Assembly: GCA_934045075.1 (NCBI GenBank)
Contig: OW203731.1
Coordinates: 13,208,062-13,272,061, forward strand
Direction of reading: 5' to 3'
From: Yponomeuta sedellus
Taxonomy: Eukaryota > Arthropoda > Insecta > Lepidoptera > Yponomeutidae
Length of the DNA stretch: 64,000 nucleotides
A program made the translations under genes and the position numbers. Below are positions 52,976 to 64,000 of the stretch, piece by piece (position 1 is the stretch's first letter; each line of letters begins with the position of its first letter). Below the pieces are notes generated by a model. That model made no database searches. It saw only the letters and a program-made list of their open reading frames with translations, and was not told the origin of the DNA.

Positions 52976-54975
52976 TATTTAAAGCCTAGAAGCGGTGCAT
53001 AATAGATACGATTTTTTATCTGACAAACTTTAATATTTATTGCATAATCTCTGTAACTCGATATAATTATTAATTATTGACATTATTATATTTTGACACT
53101 TCAAAAATTATGTAATTAGATAATTTTGGAATTATGATTTTCAGAATGTGACCAAAGTTACTTAGAATAAGATTTTTATGTTACGTAAAAAAACGTGACC
53201 GTTCCAGTTTTAGTATAAAGCTTATCAAATTGGCAAAACACGAAGCAGCTCATTATGGTGTAATATCTGCATGTAACAATACTTGTGTTTACGCAAATAA
53301 ATTAATTTGATTTTTGAGTTTGAGTGGGACGGAAGTGGTCCAGCCAAGTCGAGCAAGCGGCCGACATAGCCTTTTTCGACCATGAATAATTTTCTGAATA
53401 AATTATGTATCTTTCTATATCTTTTCATAATAGCATAAGGTACGGTAATTGAAAAGTAACTTTGCAAAAATCCACTATACTATATACTCAAAAATTATTT
53501 CATAGTATATAAAGCCTGGCCTTAGTTCTTCATCCTAGCGGAACTAACAGTGTTTTGATAAACAAGGAAGAAATGTGTAACTTCTAATTTTGCATGTTGG
53601 CAAGTTTTCAAAAGATGTTTCATAGCCTGTGGTATGTTAAGCACACCCAGACTATAATCAGTTAGTCTTAAACATATCACGGTAAAGTGATCACAAAGTA
53701 ATTAAGTCTCGACTTGGCGTACGCACTACCTCGCATCTTGTTATCATTTTAACTACTCTTTAATAATATTGCATAAACACCAACTTAGCTCTTTCATCAT
53801 TTTAAGCCCGTTTCTTCCGTGGTCTTGACTTATCGTGAACGCTATTTATATCCATCTAATTAATAATTAACAAAGTATTATGTGTTTTGTTTTAAAGGTT
53901 TTCAAAAGTGACACATGCGTAATTTTATATATCGAGCATATTATTACAAGGACAAACGGAGTTATTGCTATTAAATCTCGTGTTCATGTATAAACTGTGA
54001 ACTGATATTTATTTGTTACCACTACAATGTCACCACCAATTTTTAAACAGGTAAAAAGTCTTCTATTATACCATACATAGATGTGATGTTACTAGCATAG
54101 ATTAAACACTACCACATCATTTATCGATATTATCTTAAAATAAAAAAAATATTTAACTTTGCAACAGAGTTGAAATTAAACTTAAAGTGGTTAGAAACGA
54201 ATAAATGAGAAGTTTCTTTGTTTGCTTCTTTTTCATATAATATCTTAATTGTTACAACAGCGTTGACGTTTATTAAGCACACATTTTTTATAAGAAATTA
54301 TAAATTTTTTTATTTGAATTTAACTACATCGCGAACAAAAGTGTTTTATCAGAAAGCAATATATTATTCACTTGTTTCATCAGAATTCTATAATTCACTT
54401 TAATATCTTTTGTTCTAATAAAAGGTAACCCTGGTTTCTCGTACACAAATAATCTGTTAGTTTTTAAGAGTAGGTACGTATTGATATTATAGAACAGTGA
54501 AAGTATAAAAAAACTATACATTTCAAATAAACACAATCACACCGCGGTGTTGAATTGACTAAGGACAACCTAGTAGTGCTCTGAATTTAGAAAATCTAAC
54601 TGGAAAGTTACTTTACTTATAAACCGTAATGTTTGTCAGTAATGGATTTAAAAATACCCAAGAACAGAAATAAAAAGAAAATTCCGACTCAGAAAATCAA
54701 GGTTGTAAAACTGTATGGGCTGGTCTCTTCTAAGGCAGTTATATTACAAGACTAAAACCTCGCACAACAGTTAAGGTATTGAAACATTAGTCAAAACTTT
54801 ATGCATCTGGCTAGTATGGTTTCCAAAATATTGGGGGATATAAATTGCAATTACCGGTACTTACTGACTCACTCACTAATAGATCATCAAAAGTCTGCGG
54901 TGCTTCTAATTGAACTAGAGTAACAAACAGAAAAACTTGTAAATATTACACAGGGCGACCGTGTAATAATAATAA

Positions 54976-55204
54976 ATATACATGGACATATTACACAGAT
55001 CTCGTTAGTCCTATACTAAGTACAACTAAATGACTTGTTTTATAGGTGCTAACTCGACGATAGATTTAATACAATAAATGCATAGATAACATCCAAGACC
55101 CGAGACAAACTAGAAAAGGTTCATTTCCTAGTTTGACCCGGCCGAGGATCGAACCCGAGACCTTCGGTTTTACAGTCAGCATGCCAAACCGCTACGCCAT
55201 CTAG
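54976..55204 (-). mobile_element. SINE-B, antisense, duplicate
   Basis: Duplicate of 38703-38943. It retains the B box complement (ggatcgaacccgagacc) with one change relative to copy 1. Confidence 0.75.
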
Positions 55205-56374
55205 GTCGTCTAAAATTTTCCTAGAAAAGTTTTCAGTTAATAAAGTTATGTATATTATAGGTTACGAAAAAAGCATACATTCACAGATTATGAAAAAAGA
55301 AACATAGTCACCAAACAAATCAAATTAGGTATGTAACACTTTTTATTTTTAGAGTGACAATAGATAATATTTGTAAACTTATAAGCACTGTATGAAACAC
55401 GTGAAAACCAATGAAAAATTGCGAATGTAATAATAGTAGAGGGGTACAAGATGTGTACGGTTATAATTTGAGACGGCGTTTTAAGTCCCTAATCCGTAAT
55501 GCTTGGAGAAAAACTTTTTGAATTCATAAATAAAACCCAGTTTCAGTAGCAAAAAAACTTGATTTTATCGCAAACACTCATCAGAACCCAGCCATATGAA
55601 AACCCATACAAAAATCTAAAATCGTTAATAGTTATTTGTTATACAAGAGTGCAAAGTTGCTTTTTAACCGCGTGTTCAATTTTGATGACCGAGCAAGCGA
55701 AGGATTCTAAAATTGAATCACGAGCGCAGCGAGTGATTCAAAATTAGAATCCTGAGCGAGACTCCTCTTTAAGGAGATCTCGTCGCGCCTAGTCGACGCT
55801 TCAGGAGACCCGAGGGCTGGTGCTTACTTTGGCCAAAGAATAAGCCTAGCCATACAGCGAGGCAATGCCGCCAGCCTTCTTGGTACTCTGCCGCCCGACA
55901 GCGATCTGGCTCAAATATTTTATTTAAATTAGAATGTTTTAGGTTTAGTTCCATTTTTATCATTAATTATTATTATTATTATAAAAATTTAAGCTATCAT
56001 AATGTTTGTATAATATTTTTTTTGTATTTTTGATTTTGTGGGACATACTTCTAAAATACCTACTAAATGTATACTTATTTCAAATCTACAGGTCACATTA
56101 GTTTCAATTATTTTTGCATTTTTAATGTCTTTATTTGATTATTTTGAACTCCATTACTGATAGACATATTTACTGTGTGCCCTCTGCCCTGTGCGCTGTG
56201 CCCGCGATTTATCAGGGAAAACAATTAGTTTTCCCATAGGAATGAAGTTTTTTCTCGTACTAAAACGTAGCCTATATGTTAATTCAGGATTTCAGCTAAC
56301 TGCAAACTCAAACTGCCGTGGCAAGTGGCAGTCCCTGGTCTCTGCCTACCCCTCTAGGATACAGGCGTGACGTT

Positions 56375-56525
56375 ATGTATGTATGTATGTATGTATGTAT
56401 GTATGTATGTATGTATGTATGTATGTATGTATGTATGTATGTATGTATGTATGTATGTATGTATGTATGTATGTATGTATGTATGTATGTATGTATGTAT
56501 GTATGTATGTATGTATGTATGTATG

Positions 56526-56554
<29 letters not shown>
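56375..56554. repeat. (GTAT)n microsatellite, duplicate, expanded
   Basis: About 180 bp here against about 130 bp at 40058, so it changed length after duplication. The conserved flank tctaggatacaggcgtgacg precedes it. Confidence 0.9.
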
Positions 56555-56557
<3 letters not shown>

Positions 56558-56818
56558 CTCAAATTTTATTAAAATCGTGTAAACGTGAAGAAGTAACAAA
56601 CATACAACCAGCCGTGACACCAACACCAACCTACCCAGATGCGGCGATGATCTGGGCGCAGTAATTGGCTTTTAGGTAGTGTTTTAAATTAAATAATTAA
56701 TTAATTATACATTTATTTGTAACAACTGTTCTGAATGAATATAAATTTTCTGAAATACAACTTTTTCTTTCAAAACTAAATATTAATTTCCGAACGCTGT
56801 CAAACTTATCTATAACGT

Positions 56819-56947
56819 ATACTATTTTTTCACCCATGCCGGGATTCGAACCCGCAACCTCTGGCTATCCGTGCACGGATAGCCAGAGGTTGCGGGTTCG
56901 AATCCCGGCATGGGTGAAATTTTTAGCCTCTAAATAGGTTTTTAAAT
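56819..56947. repeat. SINE-A palindrome, duplicate
   Basis: Same perfect head-to-head tRNA half palindrome as at 40451-40579. The flanking duplication has acquired substitutions (ttatctataacgt on the left), so the insertion predates the segmental duplication. Confidence 0.85.
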
Positions 56948-57172
56948 TTATCTATAATTTGTACGAAGTATTTTAATGATAATAAAATAACTTGTGTTTA
57001 CAATAAAGAAAAATGTGACATGCACAATAATTATAAAATTAACTTAAACTAAACAAATCCACAATCGTATCGTCATAACTATACAATAACACATAAAAAA
57101 TATCCTTAATAAAATACAAAATGTCAATTAAATAGACCACCTTGAGACATCTCTGACCCAAAGGTCCCCATA

Positions 57173-59437
57173 GTTAGTTAGTTAGTTAGTTAGACCTGAG
57201 ATTTCCGCACTTAGCCTCATGATTGGGCCATTGTACGTAGTGGAGCTGTTCGTTTACTCCAGCCAGCCTATCTCTTTCCAGAAAGCCAGCAGTGCTCCGA
57301 TGTCACTGCAGGCTTCCTGAAGGGACCCCGGCTTCCCAATGATGGCGGTCCGTTGCTTTTCCACGCCTTCGCAGTGAATGGTCACGTGGGCGGGTGTTTC
57401 CTCTTCTTTGAGGCATCCCCGGCAAAGCGGGCTGTCGGTTAGACCCATGTTGTAGAGATGTCTGTTCAGTGAGCAGTGGCCTGTTAAGATTGCCACAGCT
57501 TTGCGCAGATTTTCTCTTCTCAGACGCAGCAGGCTACGTGAAAGACGTTTCGAGATTGTTGGTAAGGCCTCCCTGGCTTGTCTACATTTGGTTTCTGTTC
57601 TCCAAAGTTCAGCATGCTGGCTTTCTGTTCGCGACCTCAACCATTTTCTAAACTGGTTGTATGGGAGTGGGAGCAGGGGTTCGGGTCCTTCCACTGTGGT
57701 TTCCGAGCCTCTTTTAGCGAGTTCATCTGCGGCATCATTGCCCAGGGAGCCGCTATGACCCTTTATCCATTGTAAAGTGACTCTGTTATTTGTTGACAGT
57801 TTTTCCAATTCATGGTGACACTCTAGTATCAAGCTGTTGTTTGTAAGATTGCTGTTGAGTGCTTGTAGGACTGAGGCGCTGTCCGAGATTATGCGTATTG
57901 CGTAAGCCTTCGCATCTCTTGTGTTCAACAGCGCGACAGCTCTTGTTATACCGATGCATTCTGCCTGAAAGATTGTATTCAGGTTGCCAAGGGTTGTAGA
58001 TATTTTTAGATTTAGTTCGTTGGAAAAGGCTCCTGCGCCTGTTCCTGTTTCAGTTTTGGAGCCGTCCGTGTACACTCTGACTTCGTGTATTCCCGAGTAG
58101 TCGGTAGGCTCCTCTTGCAGTTGTACCTTATATTTTTTGTCGAAAATATAAGTGTTTGGTATTCTGTCGCACACCGCTTCTATCATAGGCTGGTCCGAAA
58201 CAGCGGCTGCTAGGATTTGTGTGTGTGGGGTGTAGCTGTTTTGTTTCCATATACCGGTTGTCCGAAGCCGTAGGGCAGCACTGGCTGCTTCTTGTTGAAC
58301 GTGCAAGTGTAGAGGTCTGAGGTTCAACAGGGCTTCCAGGGCAGTAGTTGGTGTTGTCTTCATGCACCCAGCTACTGCGAGGCATGCCAGTCGTTGTAGC
58401 CTCTGTAATTGAAGTACTGCTATTTTCTGTTTTGTTCTGGTCCACCACACAACGGCGCCATAAGTTATAGCGGGTCTTATCACCGAAGTGTATAACCACA
58501 TCATAAGTGACGGGCGTAGACCCCACTGTTTTCCTATGAGGCCGCGGCATTGCCAGAAGGTCATCTGGGCCTTGTTAACGATATTCTGTAGGTGCGAGCT
58601 CCAGTTTAGTTTGCTATCTAGCGTCACACCGAGATATTTAACTGTTGGTGACAGGGTTAGCGTTGTTCCGAAAAACTTTGGTAGGTTTTGTGTTTTTGGG
58701 TTACGTTTGTTTGTAAAAAGTACTAATTCCGTTTTAGTCGGGTTGGCGGTTAGTTGATGAGTATTGCACCATCGCTCTACTATGCCAAACGCCGTTCTCA
58801 TTAGACTGTATAGAATATCCTCGGATTTACCTATCGTCAGGATTGTTATATCGTCGGCGTAGCCTATTATCCAGAAACCACATTCATCAAGGCGTCTGAT
58901 TAAGCCGTCAACTACTAGGTTCCATAGAAGTGGCGATAGAACTCCCCCTTGAGGGCAGCCTCTGGCCACTATTGCCCTCGTAGTGCTGTTTACCTTAAGC
59001 GTTATGGCTCTTTGACGCAGGAGGTTGTCTATCCAGCCCGTGATGGTTGGCTGCACTCCTCGTTTCACCAGCGCTTGGTTGATGCTACTGAAAGTTGTTT
59101 TGTCGAAAGCACCTTCTATGTCAATAAAGGCTCCTAAGACCATATGTTTATCTGAGAGGCCCTTTTCTATGGTTCTAACGACAGTATGCAGAGCTGAGTC
59201 TGTTGATCTGCCATTTCTATAGGCATGTTGTTGAGGATGTAAAGGTTTTGTTTTTAGGGCTCCTTCTCTTATGTGCCTGTCTGTTAGTCTCTCCAGCGAT
59301 TTTAAGAGAAACGATGTGAGGCTGATAGGCCTATAGGATTTTGCCTGTGTATAGTCTCCTTTTCCAGCCTTTGGTAAAAAGACTACTTTGACTTCCCGCC
59401 ATGAGTGGGGAATGTACTGGTGTGCCAGGCAGGATTG
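57173..59437 (-). mobile_element. 5'-truncated LINE with 13-bp target duplication
   Basis: Flanked by aaaggtccccata at 57160-57172 and 59438-59450. The segmental copy 1 carries the empty site once at 42350-42362. On the minus strand the 3' end is a (CTAA)n repeat (about five units, 57173-57195), not poly(A). It contains one long uninterrupted ORF2 portion. Clean duplication and open frame show a recent insertion. Confidence 0.95.
57254..59437 (-). CDS. LINE ORF2 C-terminal part: reverse transcriptase plus RNase H
   Basis: The element supplies about 727 codons. The frame extends 24 more codons into host DNA up to 59509, which are not LINE sequence. Numbering from that upstream Met, reverse transcriptase blocks are SYRPISLTSFLLKSLERL (about 58-75), AFIDIEGAFD with Asp 130 and 136, GCPQGGVLSPLLWN (about 184) and YADD at 217-220. 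RNase H residues are Asp 482 (VYTDGSK), Glu 517, Asp 543, His 585 and Asp 592. A C-terminal CxxC...H...HC zinc-like motif follows (SPLCRGCLKEEETPAHVTIH). RNase H and the (CTAA)n tail point to the I/LOA/R1-type group. The apurinic endonuclease and ORF1 were lost by 5' truncation. Confidence 0.85.
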   Translation of the reverse strand, partial: QSCLAHQYIPHSWREVKVVFLPKAGKGDYTQAKSYRPISLTSFLLKSLERLTDRHIREGALKTKPLHPQQHAYRNGRSTDSALHTVVRTIEKGLSDKHMVLGAFIDIEGAFDKTTFSSINQALVKRGVQPTITGWIDNLLRQRAITLKVNSTTRAIVARGCPQGGVLSPLLWNLVVDGLIRRLDECGFWIIGYADDITILTIGKSEDILYSLMRTAFGIVERWCNTHQLTANPTKTELVLFTNKRNPKTQNLPKFFGTTLTLSPTVKYLGVTLDSKLNWSSHLQNIVNKAQMTFWQCRGLIGKQWGLRPSLMMWLYTSVIRPAITYGAVVWWTRTKQKIAVLQLQRLQRLACLAVAGCMKTTPTTALEALLNLRPLHLHVQQEAASAALRLRTTGIWKQNSYTPHTQILAAAVSDQPMIEAVCDRIPNTYIFDKKYKVQLQEEPTDYSGIHEVRVYTDGSKTETGTGAGAFSNELNLKISTTLGNLNTIFQAECIGITRAVALLNTRDAKAYAIRIISDSASVLQALNSNLTNNSLILECHHELEKLSTNNRVTLQWIKGHSGSLGNDAADELAKRGSETTVEGPEPLLPLPYNQFRKWLRSRTESQHAELWRTETKCRQAREALPTISKRLSRSLLRLRRENLRKAVAILTGHCSLNRHLYNMGLTDSPLCRGCLKEEETPAHVTIHCEGVEKQRTAIIGKPGSLQEACSDIGALLAFWKEIGWLE

Positions 59438-59693
59438 AAAGGTCCCCATAACGCTGGCAGCGTTACCACATTGCAGAGCAAGGGTGATCCTCTGCATCAG
59501 ATTATACATATAGATAGGTTTGTTTTACCAGCCGTGTAAATGTGAAAAAGTAACAAGCATACACACTCACAAACTTTGGCCTTTATAATATTAGTGTGAA
59601 GCGTGATGTGATGTAATGTGATAGTGTGATTTGTTAAGTAATTTTCCAGTTAGAGGTTTTCATACCCAGCACATATCGGCTAACGCCGAATTG

Positions 59694-60058
59694 ATATCAA
59701 CCCTTTTTAAAATGTAACCACGGAACCAGGAAGAGACCCGTGCCCTACTGCTGGTACACGGTCCTCTTGCTGCATCGCAGGAAGGTCAGGCCATACTCCA
59801 CCACGAGAGCCAATTCCGAGTTGGTGGAGGACGGTAAGACAGTGGTGAACCTTACTGTCAGAAGTTATCAAGGCCTGTACAACGGCTTAATAATGCCTCT
59901 GTCATGACTTTCACTTACATGAAAGCTAACACCAATCAATTAACGTGCCTTGCGCAGCATGAAAGCGGTCAGAAAAAATGTGCTGTACTAGCTGTAGGTA
60001 CGGAATGGTCACCCATTAGCACCTGACCACGCTTGTTGTTGCTTAACATGACTAACTC
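59694..60058 (-). mobile_element. 5S-SINE, antisense, duplicate
   Basis: Duplicate of 42597-42964 with the same 5S-like GTTAAGCAAC, GCGTGGTCAG and TGGGTGACC blocks. The adjoining tRNA-Lys-like half at 60050-60090 is also present. Confidence 0.8.
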
Positions 60059-60199
60059 AGACGGTAGAGCATAAGACTCATGAGGGAATAATTTGGCGTT
60101 TATTACTACGCTGCCCACCGTAGATGTTATTATTAAGGATTTAATAACCACATAAAGTCTATTTTATTTTAAATTTTTTTAAGGGCATAGTCACCATGC

Positions 60200-62491
60200 A
60201 TGGCCACATGGAAAAAGAAAATTCCCACGATAGTCGGTAACATAGTAACGTTGATTCTGGGATAAATCCTGCACTACTTGCTTCAACTCAATATGAGCTG
60301 ACGCAACGATTATTCAATCAGAGATATCACGATCATTTGACTAAACAACGCCCTTTGATGTGAACCTAAAAAAATTAAACCTACAAAAAAATGTGTTTTA
60401 CAGATTTACGCAGTAGCCGACGTGATGTGTATATTCTTTACGGAACATTTCATATTCGGCGTCTTCATAAACATGATAAATGATCTAAGTAATTCACATA
60501 CTGACTTAGAGCTTACTATGAAAAAGATGTCTTGGTTAGGTAAGTTGTCTCCTCGTTTAATTTCAATTATGTTATACTATTTTTATTTTTAATGCACTAA
60601 CCCGTGCTAAGGACAATTTTAACTTGTTTTTTTGGAAAAAATTTGAAAACCTTGGGTGGGTGGAATTTTTAGCCTCTAAATGGGTTTTTAAAATTGTCCT
60701 TAGCACGGGTTAGTGCATTAAAAATAAAAATAGTATAATCATGTAGTGATACAGTGATATCATTCCGATGTAAAAACCTAGCTGCAAAGTAGGTAGTTGG
60801 GGCTGTAAGTGATGTAATTTACTTAAGCCAGATGTCGCTGCCTGTACGTAATACAGAGAATAGTGTAAAGAGGTTCGAAATTTCACTGATGCCGGTGAGT
60901 CGCCATTAGCTCAGTTGGAAAGAGCGCTGGCACGGATAGCCAGAGGTCGCGGGTTCGAATCCCGGCATGGGTGGAATTTTTAGCCTCTAAATAGGTTTTC
61001 AGTTATGTGTTAGTGTAAGACACAAGAACAAGTACCCTCCCAAGTCTTTTACCCTTGGGCATCTCACGCTGCCATCCACGCTTTCTGGGTTAACACAGTC
61101 CGGATATAAGAGTAGTAGGTATAACAACCCTTGAGGCGTTTGTATCAACGACAAGTTTAGGTACACGAACAGATCTCTAGAAGACTCATTAGATTGATTT
61201 GCTTTCAGTGTCACTGCCGCTCCTGCTACAGCTCCCGGCACAGTGTGTGGGATCACTCCTATCAGAGTTTTTTGGTCGCAGGGTTGCGATCAGGTGTGCC
61301 TTCGTTCCTTACGCACTGAGCTGCATCATTATGTACATAGCAAATGCCTCCTCGACACCGTTTGCCGTGTCTGCCATCTATGGCTTTGGAAAAATTGGTG
61401 GTGGTATCCTTGGACCCATCGTGATTGCAGAATCAACTTCACCCAAGAACAGAAGTGTCCTACTTTGTTTAATGCTCTGCGCAAGTAGATTGGGCTTCTT
61501 TACTGCGAAATTAACGTGCAAGTTCTTTAGTTGGAGAAATATGGCACTAATCGGTTTAGCGCCATGCATAGTAGGGCTAGTGACGTCACTGACGAGCCCC
61601 GAGAGTCCAGCGTGGCTGGCGGAGCGTGGGCGCTACCGAGACTGCGTGCGCGCTTTCAAATGGCTGCGTGGTGAAGAGGATTCGGATGAGCTGCGCGCAC
61701 TCGTGTACACGCAACGTGCATACCGCAAAATGACGTTAAGGACGAGTAGAAGCTCACGCATTGTGCCATACCTCACAAACATGTACTTTCACAGGGCACT
61801 TGTTATCAGTTTCGCTTGTATTTCGATAAGAACGGCGCTTGGGTTATTTATACCAGTTGCTATACAAATTATATTAAAATACATAAGTCACGACACAGTA
61901 ACTGTTAATTTTATTAATATTGGACTGGATATACAGATTGCTGTTTGTATATTTATTTCTGGTGTATTGATAAAAATCGTCAAAAGCAGGCTTGTTATGT
62001 TTTGTACAGCTGTACCATCCACCTTATTTTACTTGTTGATCGTTGTAACATGGATTTTGTCGGGTTACAACATCATACCAAATGACTATATGTGGGTGAA
62101 CCTAATATTTGTAACTCTGTTTTGCGTATTCCGTGACCTTGGGTTAGGTCCGATAGTGAACAATACTCTAAGTGAAGTTTTCCCTCTATCACACAGGAAT
62201 TTGGCAAATGTTGCAGTTGGGTTTATTACTGTTGTTGTGTCAATTTTAAGCAATAGTACTGCTATGTGGTTTGGAATTAATGTAATGTTTATTTGTAATT
62301 TTTTTTTAATAGTTATAGGCATAATTTTCCTATACGTTTTCTTGCCTGAAACTAGTTGTAAAACTCTGCAGGAAATTGAATTCGAAATGCGCAAACAGAA
62401 GCTGGACATAAGTGCTTTAGAAGCCATAGAGTCAGAGGAGAATGACTTTGTAAATATTGGATTGAAAAATCGAGGCATTTCAGCACCATAA
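60200..62491 (+). CDS. MFS sugar transporter (Tret1-like), copy 2, three-exon model
   Basis: Exons 60200-60244, 60404-60539 and 61209-62491 have the same lengths, splice sites and phases as copy 1, giving 487 residues. Exon 1 is identical, exon 2 differs at 3 residues and exon 3 at about 16. The changes are mostly conservative (Val/Ile, Phe/Leu, Asp/Glu), and all major-facilitator motifs (FFGRR, PESPAWL, LPETSCKTL) are retained. It has a single 3' unit, not three. Intact frames in both copies suggest both may be functional paralogues. The sugar specificity is not readable from sequence. Confidence 0.75.
60585..61003 (+). mobile_element. SINE-A compound copy in transporter intron 2, duplicate
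   Basis: Duplicate of 43533-43948 with inverted ends, body and a complete tRNA-like block (cggatagccagaggtcgcgg). Confidence 0.75.
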
Positions 62492-62542
62492 GTGCATGAC
62501 TGCTTTACTGTGTCGTACTGTATGTATTAATAAAAAGAACAC

Positions 62543-62715
62543 GTAATACAGAGAGTATTGTAAAGAGGTTCGAAATTTCACTGATGCCGGTGAGTCGCCC
62601 ATTAGCTCAGTTGGAAGAGCGCTGGCACGGATAGCCAGAGGTCGCGGGTTTGAAAAGTATTACGTACAGGCAGCGAGATCTGGCTGAAGTAATTTTTAGC
62701 CTCTAAATAGGTTTT
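62543..62715 (+). repeat. SINE-A, rearranged 3' part, duplicate
   Basis: Follows the single transporter 3' unit and is identical in arrangement to 46656-46835. This shows that the SINE downstream of the gene predates the triplication. Confidence 0.65.
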
Positions 62716-62989
62716 TCAATTGTCCTTGAAACGTTGTATAACATTTATAATAATAAATAAACTCTGGAACGACTTTAGGTGTAGTTTTATTTGTAGAATT
62801 GTAGTAATATTAACAGAAAACTGGATAAAAACGGATAAGCAGGTAAAAAGTCAGATCTGGTCAAAGGGTAAAGTAGTAGTGGTGAAAAATGAGGGAAATC
62901 GAAGAATGTGTGACGTACATAATTTAAATATTTGAAAATGATAGATAGAAAAGAAATAAAAATGGTGTGAAGAGGTTTGCACCGTTACA

Positions 62990-63356
62990 TCCTTAGCACG
63001 GGTTAGTGCATTACAAATAATATAATCATCTGAATACAGCTATCATTCCGATGTAAAACCTAACTGCAAAATAGGTACTCGCGGCTGTAAGTGATACAAA
63101 TTGCTTTAGCCAGATCTCGCTACCTGTACGTAATACAGAGAATATTGTAAAGAGGTTCGAAATTTCACTGATGCCGGTGAGTCGCCCATTAGCTCAGTTG
63201 GGAGAGCGCTGGCACGGTAAGCCAGAGGTCGCGAATCCTGGTATGGGTGGAGTTTTAAGCCTCTTAACCCTTTCGCGGACGCGCGGATGCTATAGCATAC
63301 ATAACAATTAAAAGAACAATAGATTTTAAAAACGTCCGCGAAAGTGTTAATAGGTT
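62990..63356 (+). mobile_element. SINE-A with TTAA MITE, duplicate
   Basis: Duplicate of 49496-49862. The MITE with TTAA at 63264-63267 and 63347-63350 lies at the same site. Confidence 0.75.
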
Positions 63357-63561
63357 TTTTAACAAAACATGTTAAGCCAATGCTTGCAACAGTCTCGTTT
63401 ACATTTGTTGCATTTGTATTTGGAAAGTAAAACTTGCTGTTATATGAAGAGCAACATTAAAAAATAGGCCAATAGCTCCTCAGACTCACGCATGGAAGGT
63501 TCCGTATCATAATTACTTAAAGTAGTTTTGAATTGATTTTTGTTTATCTAGACTATTAAAG

Positions 63562-63705
63562 ATCCAATGCAGGGCATAGGACTTCTCTCAGAGAGAGAGT
63601 ATGAGCTTGAGTACCACGCTTGCTCACCTCGGATTAGCAATTTCAAACTCTGAAGTATTTGAACTTCTCAGACGCTAAGGTTTCCTCATGATGTTTATCT
63701 TAATT
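63562..63705 (-). repeat. Lepidopteran SINE relic, duplicate
   Basis: Matches 50068-50205 with small differences (agagagagagtatgagcttg). Confidence 0.55.
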
Positions 63706-64000
63706 TTTCATGTTTTAAAATGAACATAAAAGAAATATTTTGTGACCATTTCAAGCGTCTACCGGTTGCCGTTATTAATATTGAGCAGAAAACATCACTC
63801 TTGTTTGTATGGGAGCCCACTATAATGTATTGCTTTTATTGTTATACACGAAACGGGTCTAACCGCGATTATTTATTAGGTAAAACGTAATGAAATGAAA
63901 TGAAAAGGTTTTATTCAAGGTAGCGCAGATACTGCGGCTTAATGAACGTTACAATGCAAACTAGGTGTCCATGTCAAATTCTGGATCATTTTGGAGAAAA

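Larger units (their letters stand above)
52068..64000 (+). repeat. Tandem segmental duplication, copy 2 (runs off window)
   Basis: Matches copy 1 from gatgataaaataagaacttc onward. It lacks the MULE, the triplication and the 47107-49493 insert, and has a LINE at 57173-59437. The right boundary lies beyond 64000. Confidence 0.9.

Overview
This is AT-rich, intron-containing, repeat-dense animal DNA, most likely from a moth or butterfly (Lepidoptera). The inference rests on several tRNA-derived SINE families with Lepidoptera-like tails (gaaggaaaacatcgtgagga), a lineage-typical mariner fragment, a CsRn1/Kabuki-type LTR element, LINE 3' ends finishing in trinucleotide tails, and (ACAT)n arrays bounded by a conserved flank. 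No rRNA, functional tRNA, operon or CRISPR is present. Almost everything is mobile-element DNA, and the only convincing host gene is a duplicated MFS sugar transporter.

Layout. 1-13.3 kb: mostly unrecognised AT-rich DNA with SINEs, one near-full-length 5S-rRNA-derived SINE, a LINE 3' fragment and a 0.3-kb purine tract. 13.35-17.67 kb: a large (ACAT)n array split by a decayed CsRn1-clade Ty3/gypsy element with 216-bp LTRs. 17.7-35.7 kb: SINEs, a mariner fragment, two copies of a GC-rich poly(A) retroposon and another (GTAT)n array. 35.77-50.5 kb and 52.07-64.0 kb: two tandem copies of a segment of about 15-16 kb, the second running off the window. Each copy carries a predicted three-exon, 487-residue sugar transporter (Tret1-like).

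The duplicates act as each other's empty-site controls. Copy 1 alone has a 1.57-kb Mutator-like element with long inverted repeats, a 585-bp triplication of the transporter 3' end, and a 2.4-kb insert containing a GC-rich retroposon. Copy 2 alone has a 2.27-kb LINE with a 13-bp target duplication. The best candidates for undescribed biology are the 5S-derived SINE, the fold-back and register-shifted tRNA-bearing SINE family, the GC-rich poly(A) retroposon, and the transporter duplication with its triplicated terminal exon.

Family names SINE-A (tRNA-like GCCCATTGGCTC head), SINE-B (tRNA-like GGCCTCGGTGGCGC head), SINE-C, 5S-SINE and family D are working labels used only here. All calls were made by eye without searches, and repeat edges are approximate unless a target-site duplication is stated.
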